From IMG/VR virus record IMGVR_UViG_3300009550_000010, positions 1 through 64,000 of that record: 64,000 nt of DNA; one strand, given 5' to 3'. The translations under genes were made by a program, and so were the position numbers. Positions 1 to 9,381 of this stretch are shown here, one piece after another. The notes beneath the pieces are model-generated. The model was not told the DNA's origin, did not search any database, and was given only the letters and a program-made list of their open reading frames with translations. This DNA is from a virus. Positions within the stretch are counted from its first letter, which is position 1, and each line of letters starts with the position of its first letter.

Positions 1-97
1 CAGACCATCCGATGAATACGAAACGATCTCTCTTCAACCAGTCATCAAGAACATCAAACCAACCCCTTGTGGGTGCTTGTAAGGTAGATGCTACCAT
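1..97 (-). CDS. psbD: Photosystem II D2 protein, N-terminal fragment (cut by window edge)
   Basis: Only the first 32 codons of D2 are inside the window; the rest lies before base 1. The ATG at 97-95 has an AGGAG ribosome site six bases upstream. The translation reaches [20 protein letters not shown], the conserved D2 N-terminus just before the first membrane helix. D2 pairs with D1 in the photosystem II core. Phage copies are known in cyanophages and are thought to keep host photosynthesis running during infection. It follows psbA on the same strand after a terminator and a 61-bp gap, so it probably depends on read-through or its own promoter. Confidence 0.93.
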   Translation of the reverse strand, partial: MVASTLQAPTRGWFDVLDDWLKRDRFVFIGWS

Positions 98-110
98 TAA
101 TTTCTCCTAT

Positions 111-135
111 GAAAAAGGGGTCACGAAGACCCCTT
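111..135 (-). terminator. Rho-independent terminator after psbA
   Basis: Read on the minus strand this is an 8-bp stem AAGGGGTC/GACCCCTT closed by a TTCGT loop and followed by a T run. The UUCG-type loop is typical of T4-like phage terminators. It lies between the psbA stop and the psbD start. Confidence 0.9.
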
Positions 136-158
136 GATTTGATATCAGTTATTCTATA

Positions 159-1247
159 CTAACCGATTGCAGGTGCTGTTAGTGCAACTGTTGTAGACTC
201 TGCTGCTGCAAGGTCTAATGGGAAGTTGTGTGCATTTCTTTCATGCATTACTTCCATTCCTAAGTTTGCTCTGTTTAGAACATCGCCCCATGTTGGTACA
301 ATCTTACCACCAGCGTCTACGACAGACTGGTTGAAGTTGAATCCGTTTAGGTTGAATGCCATTGTACAGATACCCATAGAGGTCAACCATACACATACAA
401 CTGGGAATACAGCAAGGAAGAAGTGTAAACTTCTTGAGTTGTTGAATGAAGCATACTGGAAGATAAGTCTACCAAAGTAACCGTGTGCTGCCACGATGTT
501 GTATGTTTCTTCTTCTTGTCCAAATTTATAACCGTAGTTTTGAGACTCAACTTCTGTAGTTTCTCTGATTAGAGATGATGTAACTAAAGAACCGTGCATT
601 GCACTAAAGAGTGATCCCCCAAACATACCTGCTACACCTGCCATGTGGAATGGGTGCATAAGGATGTTATGTTCTGCTTGGAACACAAACATGAAGTTAA
701 ATGTACCTGAGATACCTAAAGGCATACCGTCTGAGAAAGATCCCTGACCGAAAGGGTACACTAAGAATACAGCGAATGCTGCTGACACTGGAGCAGAATA
801 TGCTACACAGATCCATGGTCTCATTCCTAATCTGTATGATAGTTCCCACTGTCTGCCCATGTAAGCAGAGATTCCGATTAGGAAGTGGAAGATTACCAAC
901 TGGTAAGGACCGCCATTGTATAACCATTCATCTACTGTTGCTGCTTCCCAAATTGGGTAGAAGTGTAGACCAATAGCATTAGATGATGGAACAACTGCAC
1001 CAGAGATGATGTTGTTACCATACATGAATGAACCTGCTACAGGTTCTCTGATTCCGTCGATATCGACTGGAGGTGCTGCTATGAAAGCAACGATGAAGCA
1101 TGCTGCTGCTGCGAGCAAACATGGAATCATAAGAGTTCCAAACCAACCAACATAGATTCTGTTGTTTGTGCTTGTTACCCACTCACAGAACTCAGGCCAT
1201 CCCTTTAGGATACCATTTTGTCTGCGTGTAATATTTGAGGTTGTCAT
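159..1247 (-). CDS. psbA: Photosystem II D1 protein
   Basis: This is full-length D1 (362 aa), the photosystem II core subunit that binds pheophytin, QB and the manganese cluster in the thylakoid membrane. Manganese-ligand motifs are visible: the D in [10 protein letters not shown] and the C-terminal HERNAH stretch. The processed tail LDLAAAES is also present, so precursor cleavage after LDLA is possible. The position equivalent to residue 130 is Gln (GRQWELS), as in the low-light D1 form. The ATG at 1247 is chosen because MTTSNITRR matches D1 starts; a TTG 19 codons upstream is unlikely. No intron interrupts it, unlike some cyanophage copies. Phage D1 replaces fast-turning-over host D1 late in infection. 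Confidence 0.97.
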   Translation of the reverse strand: MTTSNITRRQNGILKGWPEFCEWVTSTNNRIYVGWFGTLMIPCLLAAAACFIVAFIAAPPVDIDGIREPVAGSFMYGNNIISGAVVPSSNAIGLHFYPIWEAATVDEWLYNGGPYQLVIFHFLIGISAYMGRQWELSYRLGMRPWICVAYSAPVSAAFAVFLVYPFGQGSFSDGMPLGISGTFNFMFVFQAEHNILMHPFHMAGVAGMFGGSLFSAMHGSLVTSSLIRETTEVESQNYGYKFGQEEETYNIVAAHGYFGRLIFQYASFNNSRSLHFFLAVFPVVCVWLTSMGICTMAFNLNGFNFNQSVVDAGGKIVPTWGDVLNRANLGMEVMHERNAHNFPLDLAAAESTTVALTAPAIG

Positions 1248-1288
1248 TGTAATAAGACGTTTAAATAGGGCTTCAAGGGTAGAAGCGA

Positions 1289-1295
1289 TATTTAT
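1289..1295 (-). promoter_or_regulatory. Late-type promoter ATAAATA upstream of psbA
   Basis: ATAAATA on the minus strand, about 42 bases upstream of the psbA ATG, matches the T4 late promoter core (TATAAATA) recognised by gp55, which is encoded at 57701-58171. A second ATAAATA lies at 1379-1385 and a sigma-70-like TATAAT at 1334-1339 without a clear -35 box. psbA may therefore be transcribed from several sites. Confidence 0.55.
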
Positions 1296-1449
1296 TTCCT
1301 GCAACCCCTCGCTACAGGATAAAGAGACGAAGTATTATACTGCCTATAAAGGTCTCGGTTGAGAGCAGTGTGTGTAGTTATTTATCTTAGTATATCGTAA
1401 CAATTATGTCAACACATGAGTACATATACCTAAATAACGATTATCATTT

Positions 1450-2253
1450 CTAATCATTATTATAAGAAAAACTTATATATTTATCAACCCATTCCATTAA
1501 TTTATCTTCCCTATCCCAGTAATGATAATAGAATTTTGGATATAATTTAGTAATTTTATATAATTCATGTAAGATATCATGTCTTTTCTTCCATTGATCC
1601 ATGTCACCCTCTTGTGGGTGTAATTTATTTCTATCTTTTTTATTAGTAAAGTCTACACCCACACTCATCCAATCCTCAACTACATTCCAATTAAGATCAG
1701 ACAATTGTTTTGCTAAATCAAAACCTATCATGTCACAACGTGTAGAAATCTGAGAGAACTCCCACCACATTTCATAAAAAGGTGAGTCAACTACGGTCTG
1801 CCATATACATGCACATACAGGACTAGAATAATGCTTGAATTTATATCCCATGTCCTTTGCTGTTTGAGTTATCTTTATAACATCCTTTGCACTATTGAAT
1901 GCACCTATATAACCCTCAATAATTTCCTCATAGTATGTAAATCTTTTCGGATGTCTCATAAAGGTGCGAGGAAACATCCCTTTAGATCTCTCCACCCATT
2001 CCTTTGTCATCACATAACAACCATCAATCCATACTACATCAGTTCCAATAGGAAAAAGTTTATCTATTCTTATTTTTGGGTACAGAGCACGACGTAGTGG
2101 GCACTTATGTTCTATTGGAATTTCTCTAAATTCCCATGCTCCCTTATGAGTAATAGTTCCATCAGTGTAGCAGATGTATTGAACATCAGGATCATAGTAA
2201 TGATTATCAGGTATATCATCATACCCATTTGTAATACAAGTTACAACAATCAT
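1450..2253 (-). CDS. DUF616-type (TOD1-like) glycosyltransferase-like protein, copy 1
   Basis: This is the last of four tandem paralogues. It starts with MIVVTCITNGYDDIP, carries VWIDGCYVMTKEWVE near residue 75, a MRHPKR segment, and a Trp-rich segment near WWEFSQ. These are hallmarks of the DUF616 family (plant TOD1/MUCI70-like proteins thought to be glycosyltransferases). The ATG at 2253 is chosen because it makes an ATGA overlap with copy 2 and aligns with the paralogues; a GTG four codons earlier is possible. It is very close to copy 2, which suggests recent duplication. The acceptor sugar is unknown, and enzyme activity is inferred from the family only. Confidence 0.75.
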   Translation of the reverse strand: MIVVTCITNGYDDIPDNHYYDPDVQYICYTDGTITHKGAWEFREIPIEHKCPLRRALYPKIRIDKLFPIGTDVVWIDGCYVMTKEWVERSKGMFPRTFMRHPKRFTYYEEIIEGYIGAFNSAKDVIKITQTAKDMGYKFKHYSSPVCACIWQTVVDSPFYEMWWEFSQISTRCDMIGFDLAKQLSDLNWNVVEDWMSVGVDFTNKKDRNKLHPQEGDMDQWKKRHDILHELYKITKLYPKFYYHYWDREDKLMEWVDKYISFSYNND

Positions 2254-3092
2254 GATGGTGGCCACTTAGGATCAATAACATTATTGTTTATGAATCCTTG
2301 ATGATTATATGTTGCATATAATTTAGGGTGCATACCAGTAATTCTTCTTATCTCACTTAACATTTTATCTCTCTCCTTATACTGACTCATATGCCCTGCT
2401 TGTGGATGTCTTTTTCTTCTATATTTTTTACCACCACTTCCAAATACAATACCCACACTACCTGCACTCTTACCATCTCTAGGATCTAACCAACCATCTT
2501 CAATATAATCTATATTTGCTTTAGTATATTGTCTTGCTCCTTCAAAAGATAATTGATCTCTATTAGGACCTATGAGTGACCACTCCCACCACAGATCGTG
2601 TAGTCTTACTATGTCTTCAGATAAAATTCTCCATATGGCACCGAGAACGGGACTTGAATACTTATAAAAATTGAAACCTTTTTCCTTTAGAAATTTAGTG
2701 ATGGTAACTTGATCCTCAAACGTATTCATGGATGCAAGAAATCCCTCAAGTATCTCATCCATGTAAGAGAATTTTTCACAGTGTCTCATGATAGTAAAAG
2801 AACTTTGAGATAATATCCTTTTCGATTCTTCTACAAATTTCTTAGTCATAATATAACACCCATCAATCCACACAGTTTTACTTCCCATAGGGAAAACTTT
2901 ATGTGGATTTATTTTTGGATATGCAGACAATCTTCTTGGACACTCATGCTCTATAGGTATATCTCTAAACTCCCATGGATCTTTGTGTTTTATACTACCA
3001 TCAGTGAAGCAAATATACTTAACATCAGGATCATAGTAATTTTCATCTGGTAGTTCATCATAACCATTCGTAATACATGTGTATATTATCAT
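2250..3092 (-). CDS. DUF616-type glycosyltransferase-like protein, copy 2
   Basis: 280 aa with the same layout as copy 1: MIIYTCITNGYDELP start, FTDGS, IPIEHECPRR, VWIDGCYIMTKKFVEESK, and a late segment with RDQLSF, the most family-typical motif of DUF616. It ends with an extra 30-residue tail after the HPQAGHMSQ segment. It is translationally coupled by ATGA to copies 1 and 3. Likely cytosolic, with no signal peptide or membrane helix. It probably adds a sugar during glycan assembly, an inference from family and neighbours. Confidence 0.77.
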   Translation of the reverse strand: MIIYTCITNGYDELPDENYYDPDVKYICFTDGSIKHKDPWEFRDIPIEHECPRRLSAYPKINPHKVFPMGSKTVWIDGCYIMTKKFVEESKRILSQSSFTIMRHCEKFSYMDEILEGFLASMNTFEDQVTITKFLKEKGFNFYKYSSPVLGAIWRILSEDIVRLHDLWWEWSLIGPNRDQLSFEGARQYTKANIDYIEDGWLDPRDGKSAGSVGIVFGSGGKKYRRKRHPQAGHMSQYKERDKMLSEIRRITGMHPKLYATYNHQGFINNNVIDPKWPPS

Positions 3093-3910
3093 AACCCACT
3101 TATTATATCTAAGACAGGATCATTTTTTGTAAAGTACTTTGATCTATCACCAAGTATAAGTTGACCTGTCCCCTTCAATCTGGCTGCACGATACCTCATA
3201 GTTTTATTCAGACCAGTGATTGCTGATAATTTATCAATCAAATCATTAGGGTCTCCTCCCATACAATATTTGTAATCACCAGTTCTATTCTTCCACCACA
3301 CTCCATCAGGTTCTGCATCTGTAAATTTATTCAAGAAAGATCTAGCATCATCAGTTTCGTATTTTACTTTTGATAATTGCAATGCCACAGAAAAAGATAA
3401 TTGATCTCGTATACCACCTTTCATATACCAATCCCACCATAAATCATTGAAGTGCCATTGATTTCTTCTTATCAATATAGTGCACATGGGAGAAAAGAAT
3501 TTATTGAATTTAAATTTAGACTCCTTTATCTCTTCAGTAAATTTTATCAATGTCTTTTCATCTACCCATCCTCTACTATAATATTCTGCACATTCCTCAA
3601 GGTAAGTATGTTTATGTGGGTGCTGCATTACAAAGAAATTTGTTTCTCTCAATATAGATTCACATAAATCTATAAAACTATCATTTATTAAGTGAAGTCT
3701 AGATGCATCAATATATACACTTTCATCAAATGGACAATATATCTTATGATACCTTGATAATCTTACTGGATCTTTTATATAAGTTGGATTAGGTAATGAC
3801 TTCCATGGTGCTGGTGGATTATCAACACCAAAAACATAATACTCAGCACCACTTGGCATGTGAGTGGGCAATGAAACATAGTCATTGGTAAGGCATGTGT
3901 ATATTATCAT
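3089..3910 (-). CDS. DUF616-type glycosyltransferase-like protein, copy 3 (diverged)
   Basis: 273 aa; begins MIIYTCLTNDYVSLP and keeps MQHPHKHTYLEEC and IRDQLSFSVALQLSK. The central WIDG motif is replaced by VYIDASRLHL, so it is the most diverged copy and could have a different donor, acceptor or reduced activity. ATGA overlaps link it to copies 2 and 4. The paralogue call rests on shared start, order of motifs and length; no function can be read beyond the family. Confidence 0.72.
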   Translation of the reverse strand: MIIYTCLTNDYVSLPTHMPSGAEYYVFGVDNPPAPWKSLPNPTYIKDPVRLSRYHKIYCPFDESVYIDASRLHLINDSFIDLCESILRETNFFVMQHPHKHTYLEECAEYYSRGWVDEKTLIKFTEEIKESKFKFNKFFSPMCTILIRRNQWHFNDLWWDWYMKGGIRDQLSFSVALQLSKVKYETDDARSFLNKFTDAEPDGVWWKNRTGDYKYCMGGDPNDLIDKLSAITGLNKTMRYRAARLKGTGQLILGDRSKYFTKNDPVLDIISGL

Positions 3911-4626
3911 ACTGCTGCCCTCAAAATCTTACGAGCATTTCTAGTAAATTCTTTTTCATTTTCATTCATAGTAAAGTCGTATGATAATTCATACGACTTT
4001 CTTCTTGTGCTTTTTGATAAATTCACTTGCAAAGGAACTCTTGGTAGACATTTATTGTAAACCAAATACTCAGCAATGGCACTTGTTATCTGACAACCAT
4101 GAAACAATTCATAATCAACATACCATCTCCAATATTCCTCATTCCATTTAGTTACTTGATCTGAACAGTTTCTCCATAGGCAACAGTTTATAGTATGATC
4201 AAAGAATGAAGGTTTGAATCCTGTTGCAGCAAGATCCTTACAAAATTTATACAATCTTTCCTCTGGTACAAAACCCCACCGATATAATTTCAATAGTTCT
4301 TTCAATAATGTTCTCTTATCTGGATGATGCATCAGAGTAATCTCATTCTCCTCAAGAAACATCTTAGAATTCTCAACAAATTGTTTAGTCATGGTATAAC
4401 AACCATCAATCCATACATGTGGTTCATCAAAGAATAGATGCGACAAACATCTAGTATGATATGCGTTCAGCACAGGATGATCATACTTACAATCTAATTT
4501 TATAAATTCCCAATTACCTTTCTGTTCTACTGGTTTATCATAAAACATCACATACTTTACATCCCCATCATAATAGTGATCGGGGATGTTATCATAAGCA
4601 TTAATATTAGTGGTAAAAATTATCAT
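3907..4626 (-). CDS. DUF616-type glycosyltransferase-like protein, copy 4
   Basis: First of the four tandem copies (239 aa from ATG 4626). It starts MIIFTTNINAYDNIPDHYY and has HVWIDGCYTMTKQFVE and LMHHPDKRTLL, but lacks a clear RDQLSF motif (HGCQITSAI stands there). The ATG at 4626 forms ATGA with the upstream oxygenase stop; a TTG ten codons upstream has no paralogue support. It belongs to the same coupled sugar operon. Confidence 0.73.
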   Translation of the reverse strand: MIIFTTNINAYDNIPDHYYDGDVKYVMFYDKPVEQKGNWEFIKLDCKYDHPVLNAYHTRCLSHLFFDEPHVWIDGCYTMTKQFVENSKMFLEENEITLMHHPDKRTLLKELLKLYRWGFVPEERLYKFCKDLAATGFKPSFFDHTINCCLWRNCSDQVTKWNEEYWRWYVDYELFHGCQITSAIAEYLVYNKCLPRVPLQVNLSKSTRRKSYELSYDFTMNENEKEFTRNARKILRAAV

Positions 4627-5393
4627 CCATTTGGGGGTGCTTCTCTGTTGAACCAACCTGTTGCAATATACTTATCAATATCACCTGTCAAGAATGCACC
4701 TCTATGCATGTGAGTATATGATGCTGGCCAAAATACTATAGTACCTGCTGTAGGTTGGAATGATAGTTTCTGATGTAAGAAATCAGTTGCACCACCATTC
4801 TCAATAGGAATATCATTCAAGTAAACCATCCATGTCAATACACGATCTCTATACAAAAATCCACTGTTTTCACAATGCCATACATGATATCCACCACCAG
4901 GTGGAGTCTTCTGTATTTTATATGTCCATGATGATAAAGGATCACCTTCTATCACACCTCTATATGTTTCGGTATAAATTCTAAAACAATCACCTAACCA
5001 TTTTGCAAGAGCAAGTGCCATACCCTGATCATGTGTTTCTAAAAATAGTTGTGTATCTTTCCTCCCAAGAGATCCTTTAGGAAATTGTTTGGCTCCATCC
5101 ATACCAGAGTTGATTGAACTTACAACGTCTCTTTTATTGTCATGACCTGATGCAAATTTTGTATGCACCATAGAATCATTTACAATAAATTTTTTAGAGT
5201 ACCAAAAATCAAATGATGATATGACTGCTTCACAAATATCTGGAGGTATAGCATTTTTAAAAACACCAATTGCATCATGATCCTCCATTTCTAAAGGGCG
5301 ATTTTCTGGTGGAACTGGTATATTATGTTCTGGTTCAGCAGCAGCACCTGCTTTAGGTGTCTTATCTTCCTCTGGAAGCACAACTTCAGGCAT
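4623..5393 (-). CDS. 2OG-Fe(II) oxygenase, prolyl-4-hydroxylase-like
   Basis: 256 aa. The C-terminal half has the double-stranded beta-helix signature: YHVWHCEN gives the iron-binding HxE pair, TWMVYLND and NGGATDFL are core strands, and GTIVFWPASYTHMHRG supplies the second His. The first 40 residues are Pro/Glu-rich and look unstructured. Family members use 2-oxoglutarate and oxygen to hydroxylate proteins or small molecules. Here the context suggests a sugar or glycoprotein target, but that is inference. The start ATG has GAGGAA upstream and overlaps the GT25 gene by 8 bases. Confidence 0.82.
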   Translation of the reverse strand: MPEVVLPEEDKTPKAGAAAEPEHNIPVPPENRPLEMEDHDAIGVFKNAIPPDICEAVISSFDFWYSKKFIVNDSMVHTKFASGHDNKRDVVSSINSGMDGAKQFPKGSLGRKDTQLFLETHDQGMALALAKWLGDCFRIYTETYRGVIEGDPLSSWTYKIQKTPPGGGYHVWHCENSGFLYRDRVLTWMVYLNDIPIENGGATDFLHQKLSFQPTAGTIVFWPASYTHMHRGAFLTGDIDKYIATGWFNREAPPNG

Positions 5394-6225
5394 TTTTTAG
5401 TTCCTCTTTTGCTTGATTAAAATATACTGATGGTGGTATTCTACCACAATACTCGTCTAATTGCATAACTTCATCAACTTTTACATCTGCACCATTCTCT
5501 CTCCAAAAATCTGCAAGAGCATTGTTACTTCCTTTATGGAAAATATCAATGTGTTCTTCATGTATAGCAGAACCCATATCTAATCTGTAATTAAATAATG
5601 GTGTGGAATATGATTTTCCACTGTCAAGAATCAAGTCTTCGGAGACTGCTCTTGGTCTGATGTTTTGGTCGATCTTCCACTGCGATCCTCTTTGGTGAAG
5701 TTTGAGAAGTTTAGTTGCATGATGACGAGTAATAAGGTAGCAAGCAGCAGAAAAGTCATTTATAAATCTATGATGTAGTTTTAAAGTTATACCATTAGGA
5801 TTTATGATTGTCAATTGTAAGCAGTCAAAGTTTATAGGCAGTCTTTTTCTTATATCTTTCCACGTAAAGTTCCAATGTCTAGCAGTATCTAAATCAACAT
5901 CGTCTTCCATGATGACTATCTCATCAAGATCAGTTTCTTCAACAAAATATTTGATGGCATTCAAGTGTGACATGACACAAGCACACTCTCCTGAGTTCAT
6001 ATTATCTGGGACTGTCCCCTTCAAATACTCCTCATATTCAATACCATCAACACCAGAGATACGATGATGATTTTGTATTTCCCAATAAGAAAATTGGTTT
6101 TCCATATAGGTTTTCCTTTCGGGAAACCTATCAAGGTTTATCCATAACACATTAGGAAAACCTGCAAGTTTGAATACAGATTTATTTTTATCCCGTAACA
6201 GGGATAGCTCTTCTTGTTTTTGCAT
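5386..6225 (-). CDS. Glycosyltransferase family 25 (LPS/LOS-type)
   Basis: 279 aa. It opens with VLWINLDRFPERK, then GECACVMSHLNAI and EIVIMEDDVDL. That is the GT25 pattern (INLDR..R, C..SH, EDD metal site) seen in lipo-oligosaccharide galactosyltransferases such as LgtB/LpsA. FSAACYLITRHHATKLL is the typical later strand. It probably transfers a hexose to a growing glycan in the cytosol. The upstream gene overlaps its start by 38 bases and no other ATG is near, so the N-terminus is fairly secure. Confidence 0.83.
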   Translation of the reverse strand: MQKQEELSLLRDKNKSVFKLAGFPNVLWINLDRFPERKTYMENQFSYWEIQNHHRISGVDGIEYEEYLKGTVPDNMNSGECACVMSHLNAIKYFVEETDLDEIVIMEDDVDLDTARHWNFTWKDIRKRLPINFDCLQLTIINPNGITLKLHHRFINDFSAACYLITRHHATKLLKLHQRGSQWKIDQNIRPRAVSEDLILDSGKSYSTPLFNYRLDMGSAIHEEHIDIFHKGSNNALADFWRENGADVKVDEVMQLDEYCGRIPPSVYFNQAKEELKNA

Positions 6226-7123
6226 AACCTACGTGATCATAATAAAGTTGGAGTTCTTCTTTTTTACAGGATTTTAATTTTTCCCATAGTTTTCTATTAC
6301 TTTCTATATGAGGATTATTAAACCATGAGTTTTTTGATCTGCAATGCTCAAGATGAAATATTCTTTCATCCATTCTAGCAACCTTTGATAGCATACTAAA
6401 TCTATAATGTCTTTCATCATCTTCGTAACCATAAGCAACAAATCCCTCGTTTTCACCACCTAATCTTTTATATTCTTCAGTATCAAAGAATTGTACAAAA
6501 CCATACTTTGCATCATATGCTCTCCAGTTTTTGAATTCTTCAAAATTGAATTCATTATTCATAAAATTAGATACTTCTTCATCACTCGCTGTAAGTTGAG
6601 CTTGGTAAGGTCCTATTCCATATGGGTAAACACATTTAGGATAAAAAACTTCAGAATCTTCTGTTTCTTTATATCCATTCTTTATTAAGTTTATGGCATA
6701 AGCATAAGAGGTTTTTGGTAATAATATATCGCAGTCATAGTTTGCTACGTATGGTGTTTCTACCATCCATAACATATCGTTGATGATTTTAGTTCTGTGG
6801 AAGGTGTACTCGTCTGACTGCTCAAATATGTGGGTGAGTCCTTCCAACTGAAAATCTTCTAAGGCTGCCTCCAATGCAGGTTGCACAGATTGTTTGAAGA
6901 TTGATTCTTTATCTACTTCTTTTACTATTACATTTGTCTTAAAATTTCTGAGAAGATATATTAGTGTTGTGATTATGTTTCTCATTCTATCTCTTGATTC
7001 TATACGAAGAGGAATGATGAAAGTACAATCACTTATGTCCCAGTGTTGATTTTTAAACTGTGGTTCAAGTACATTAACCCTATCAGTCGATGCTACCAAT
7101 TCAGCATCTATTTTATCCGTCAT
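6188..7123 (-). CDS. GT-A glycosyltransferase with galactosyltransferase (GT7-like) C-terminus
   Basis: 311 aa. CTFIIPLRIESRDR is the nucleotide-binding start, YVANYDCDILLP has the DxD metal motif, and EGFVAYGYEDDERHYRF closely follows the G-E-D-D-x-x-x-R motif of beta-4-galactosyltransferase and chondroitin synthase C-terminal domains. This suggests transfer of a UDP-sugar, but the donor cannot be read. It has a good GGGAGG ribosome site before ATG 7123 and a one-base TAATG overlap with the fucosyltransferase gene. Confidence 0.8.
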   Translation of the reverse strand: MTDKIDAELVASTDRVNVLEPQFKNQHWDISDCTFIIPLRIESRDRMRNIITTLIYLLRNFKTNVIVKEVDKESIFKQSVQPALEAALEDFQLEGLTHIFEQSDEYTFHRTKIINDMLWMVETPYVANYDCDILLPKTSYAYAINLIKNGYKETEDSEVFYPKCVYPYGIGPYQAQLTASDEEVSNFMNNEFNFEEFKNWRAYDAKYGFVQFFDTEEYKRLGGENEGFVAYGYEDDERHYRFSMLSKVARMDERIFHLEHCRSKNSWFNNPHIESNRKLWEKLKSCKKEELQLYYDHVGYAKTRRAIPVTG

Positions 7124-7908
7124 TAGATTACCTCCCAGTTAATACAATACAAATCGGATGTGTCATGAGCAGAAGTGTATCCTTTTCCGAACCACTTCTT
7201 TGGTGCGATTATTCTCTTGTCTGGATTTTCTGACAACCAAGAACCCCACCAAGAGAATGAGGAGTTGGCGATAATGAAATCACTGCACATGGACATCATG
7301 CACAAGTCTGTAAGATTGTCACCACCTTCTGAGACAAGGAACCTGTCATCAGGGAACTCAGTACTACACCATTTAGGATCATCAGAAAAAATAACAACTG
7401 TACGAGTGTTATCAAACTTTGACAATGCAGTGTCATAATATTCTTTGGGGCAAGGTGGGTGATTATCAGAGTTCTCTATATAATCCCCTCTCCTCACATG
7501 TAGTGCGATAGGGTTGTCAAGAGTGTCCATCATATCCTTGCAAGGTATATAGATGGAATTTTTGAACTGAAAATCTTCTCTAATTTCCTCTTCAATATGG
7601 TCAAAGTATTTTGTGCTTTGTAGGTATGCATAGACGTTATGTCCGTCGGGCATATTATTGAAAAGGTTCTCATCAAAATGAAAGTGTGCCTCCTGAACGT
7701 AAGTACCAGGACACACACCTATGTTTGTAAGACTTTTTAGTTTGAACGCTTCAAATAATTGATGATCGTTCCATTCATCTTTGAAGTCACTTGATGGTAT
7801 TTGAAAATCAAAACCACGATGAGCAGCGATACCTCGTAAACCTGCATACTGGAACATTTGATTGCCCAGTCTTCCGTGTCTTCCTAAGTGGTTGAATCCT
7901 ATAGTCAT
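7123..7908 (-). CDS. Alpha-1,2-fucosyltransferase (GT11)
   Basis: 261 aa with all GT11 motifs: GRLGNQMFQYAGLRGIA at the N-terminus, HVRRGDYIENS (the HxRxGD GDP-fucose site), and FIIANSSFSWWGSWL near the C-terminus. The family moves L-fucose, or a related GDP-sugar such as L-galactose, from GDP to a 2-hydroxyl of galactose. GDP-sugar enzymes lie downstream of the operon promoter (12206-13327 and 16605-16967), which could supply the donor. Length is normal for the family. Confidence 0.9.
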   Translation of the reverse strand: MTIGFNHLGRHGRLGNQMFQYAGLRGIAAHRGFDFQIPSSDFKDEWNDHQLFEAFKLKSLTNIGVCPGTYVQEAHFHFDENLFNNMPDGHNVYAYLQSTKYFDHIEEEIREDFQFKNSIYIPCKDMMDTLDNPIALHVRRGDYIENSDNHPPCPKEYYDTALSKFDNTRTVVIFSDDPKWCSTEFPDDRFLVSEGGDNLTDLCMMSMCSDFIIANSSFSWWGSWLSENPDKRIIAPKKWFGKGYTSAHDTSDLYCINWEVI

Positions 7909-8594
7909 GATAAATGTTTTACTTTCAAGTATTCAATTTCCTCTGGTAAGAGGTGATCATACGTTCTTTGTGTTTGAGACTGATGTTCCCTGTTAGATAT
8001 ATGTATATCCTTTAGTATAACTGGGTCTCCGTGATATTTATACAGTCTGTAATACATATCACAGTCCATTAACATAGTCAATTTCTCATCAAAATATTCT
8101 TCTATACCACTCCTCAAAGCAAGTATAGATGGTGAACTTAGAGTGTTCACACCTTCTAATAATCTATCATTATAGAATGGTACCTTTGGATTGTAATGTT
8201 CTAATCCATCTGTGAATGTATGAGCATATCCTGTCACTGCCCATGCTACATTATCATTAAATGTTTTATCTAATTGTTCTACTAAAGTTTTAGTAAGAAT
8301 AAAATCATCAGAAAACAAAACCTTTAGGATGTCCCCGTCAGCACACCGTAGTGCATTATTAGTATTAGAAGAAATGTTGCCCAACCCAGTTGGATTCTTA
8401 ACAAAATTGATCTCGAAAACATCGGCATACTCCTGACATGCTTTTAATATTTTATCAGACTTACTATGATCTGATATCCATACGTTGAAATCCTTACAGG
8501 TTTGATTTTCAAGAGCATAAAAAATGTCAAACAAATACTGTTGACACTTAGCATTACCATCATGAGTGGGTATACAAAAACTTACTCTAGGCAT
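7905..8594 (-). CDS. Family 2 glycosyltransferase
   Basis: 229 aa. VSFCIPTHDGNAKCQQYLFD starts the GT-A fold, NVWISDHSKSD and GLGNISSNTNNAL follow, and ILKVLFSDDF carries the DD metal motif. ALRSGIEEYFDEKLTMLMD is the region before the catalytic base in GT2 enzymes. Donor and acceptor are unknown. It overlaps its neighbours by 4 and 8 bases. No membrane anchor is seen. Confidence 0.8.
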   Translation of the reverse strand: MPRVSFCIPTHDGNAKCQQYLFDIFYALENQTCKDFNVWISDHSKSDKILKACQEYADVFEINFVKNPTGLGNISSNTNNALRCADGDILKVLFSDDFILTKTLVEQLDKTFNDNVAWAVTGYAHTFTDGLEHYNPKVPFYNDRLLEGVNTLSSPSILALRSGIEEYFDEKLTMLMDCDMYYRLYKYHGDPVILKDIHISNREHQSQTQRTYDHLLPEEIEYLKVKHLS

Positions 8595-9381
8595 TTACGT
8601 ATTCAATGATGTTTCTCGTAAGTCTAGGAACTACATCATTATCTGAGTGATACTTTTTAGCAATCTCATAATTTTTTTCTATCGCATTCTTCCTCCAATC
8701 ATATGCATCAGCATCTAGTTTTCTTATTATAAGTTTTAACTCATCTAAGTCAGTGAAAGTTATAACACCATCCATGTGGAACCAATCACTAAGATTAGGG
8801 CAACCATAGTATATGGGTACAGTTTTACTTGCAAAACAATCTATGATTTTCTCTGTAAAATAATTCTTCTGTCTTGAATTCTCTGCACATATATGAAACT
8901 TGGATGACTCAAAGAAATCGTTCCTTCTCTCATGGAATGGAGGTGATTTGTGTGAGTAATATTGCATACCATTGGATACATCAACAGTCTTTAGCATGTC
9001 ATATATTTCAAGTCTAAGTTTATGTCCTACTGACTGACTCTTATTACTTGTGACAAAAGAAACATTATTAGATTTGTTTATCTTCAAGTCTTTGAAATCT
9101 AACCATGTAGATCCCCACTCAAACAGTTCTGCTTGAGGATACTTGTCTAATATTGATTGGCAAAATGTGTATATCTTATCAAACATATATGCATTTCTCA
9201 TAGCACCCTCACTAACTGTGGGTAGGATCGCTAGAGGTTCTGCAAGGAATAATATTTTTTTATCTGCATCCTTATCGTAAGATAGATTGTCTATAGAGAT
9301 ACTTACTTTCTGATCAAAAACTATTGATGCATCTCCCCAAGGGTTCCACCATAGTGGGTAAAGACTCGCTGCTTGTTTCAT
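8587..9381 (-). CDS. Alpha-1,3/1,4-fucosyltransferase-like (GT10)
   Basis: 264 aa. The segment FHICAENSRQKNYFTEKIID followed by FASKTVPIYYGCPNLSDWF is the GT10 donor-binding signature (ENS, YxTEK, TVPxYYG). The N-terminal half (about residues 1-120) is less conserved, as usual for acceptor domains. With the GT11 gene it gives the locus two fucosyltransferase types, so a fucose- or galactose-branched glycan is plausible. ATGA overlap with the DUF5672 gene. Confidence 0.83.
   Translation of the reverse strand: MKQAASLYPLWWNPWGDASIVFDQKVSISIDNLSYDKDADKKILFLAEPLAILPTVSEGAMRNAYMFDKIYTFCQSILDKYPQAELFEWGSTWLDFKDLKINKSNNVSFVTSNKSQSVGHKLRLEIYDMLKTVDVSNGMQYYSHKSPPFHERRNDFFESSKFHICAENSRQKNYFTEKIIDCFASKTVPIYYGCPNLSDWFHMDGVITFTDLDELKLIIRKLDADAYDWRKNAIEKNYEIAKKYHSDNDVVPRLTRNIIEYVNA

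Noticed and set aside
226-976. Plus-strand frames inside psbA as genes or as an antisense RNA
   Set aside because: They mirror psbA codons and have no promoter or ribosome site. An antisense psbA RNA is known in one cyanophage, but nothing in this sequence supports it here.
159-1247. Intron in psbA
   Set aside because: The reading frame is continuous and full length.
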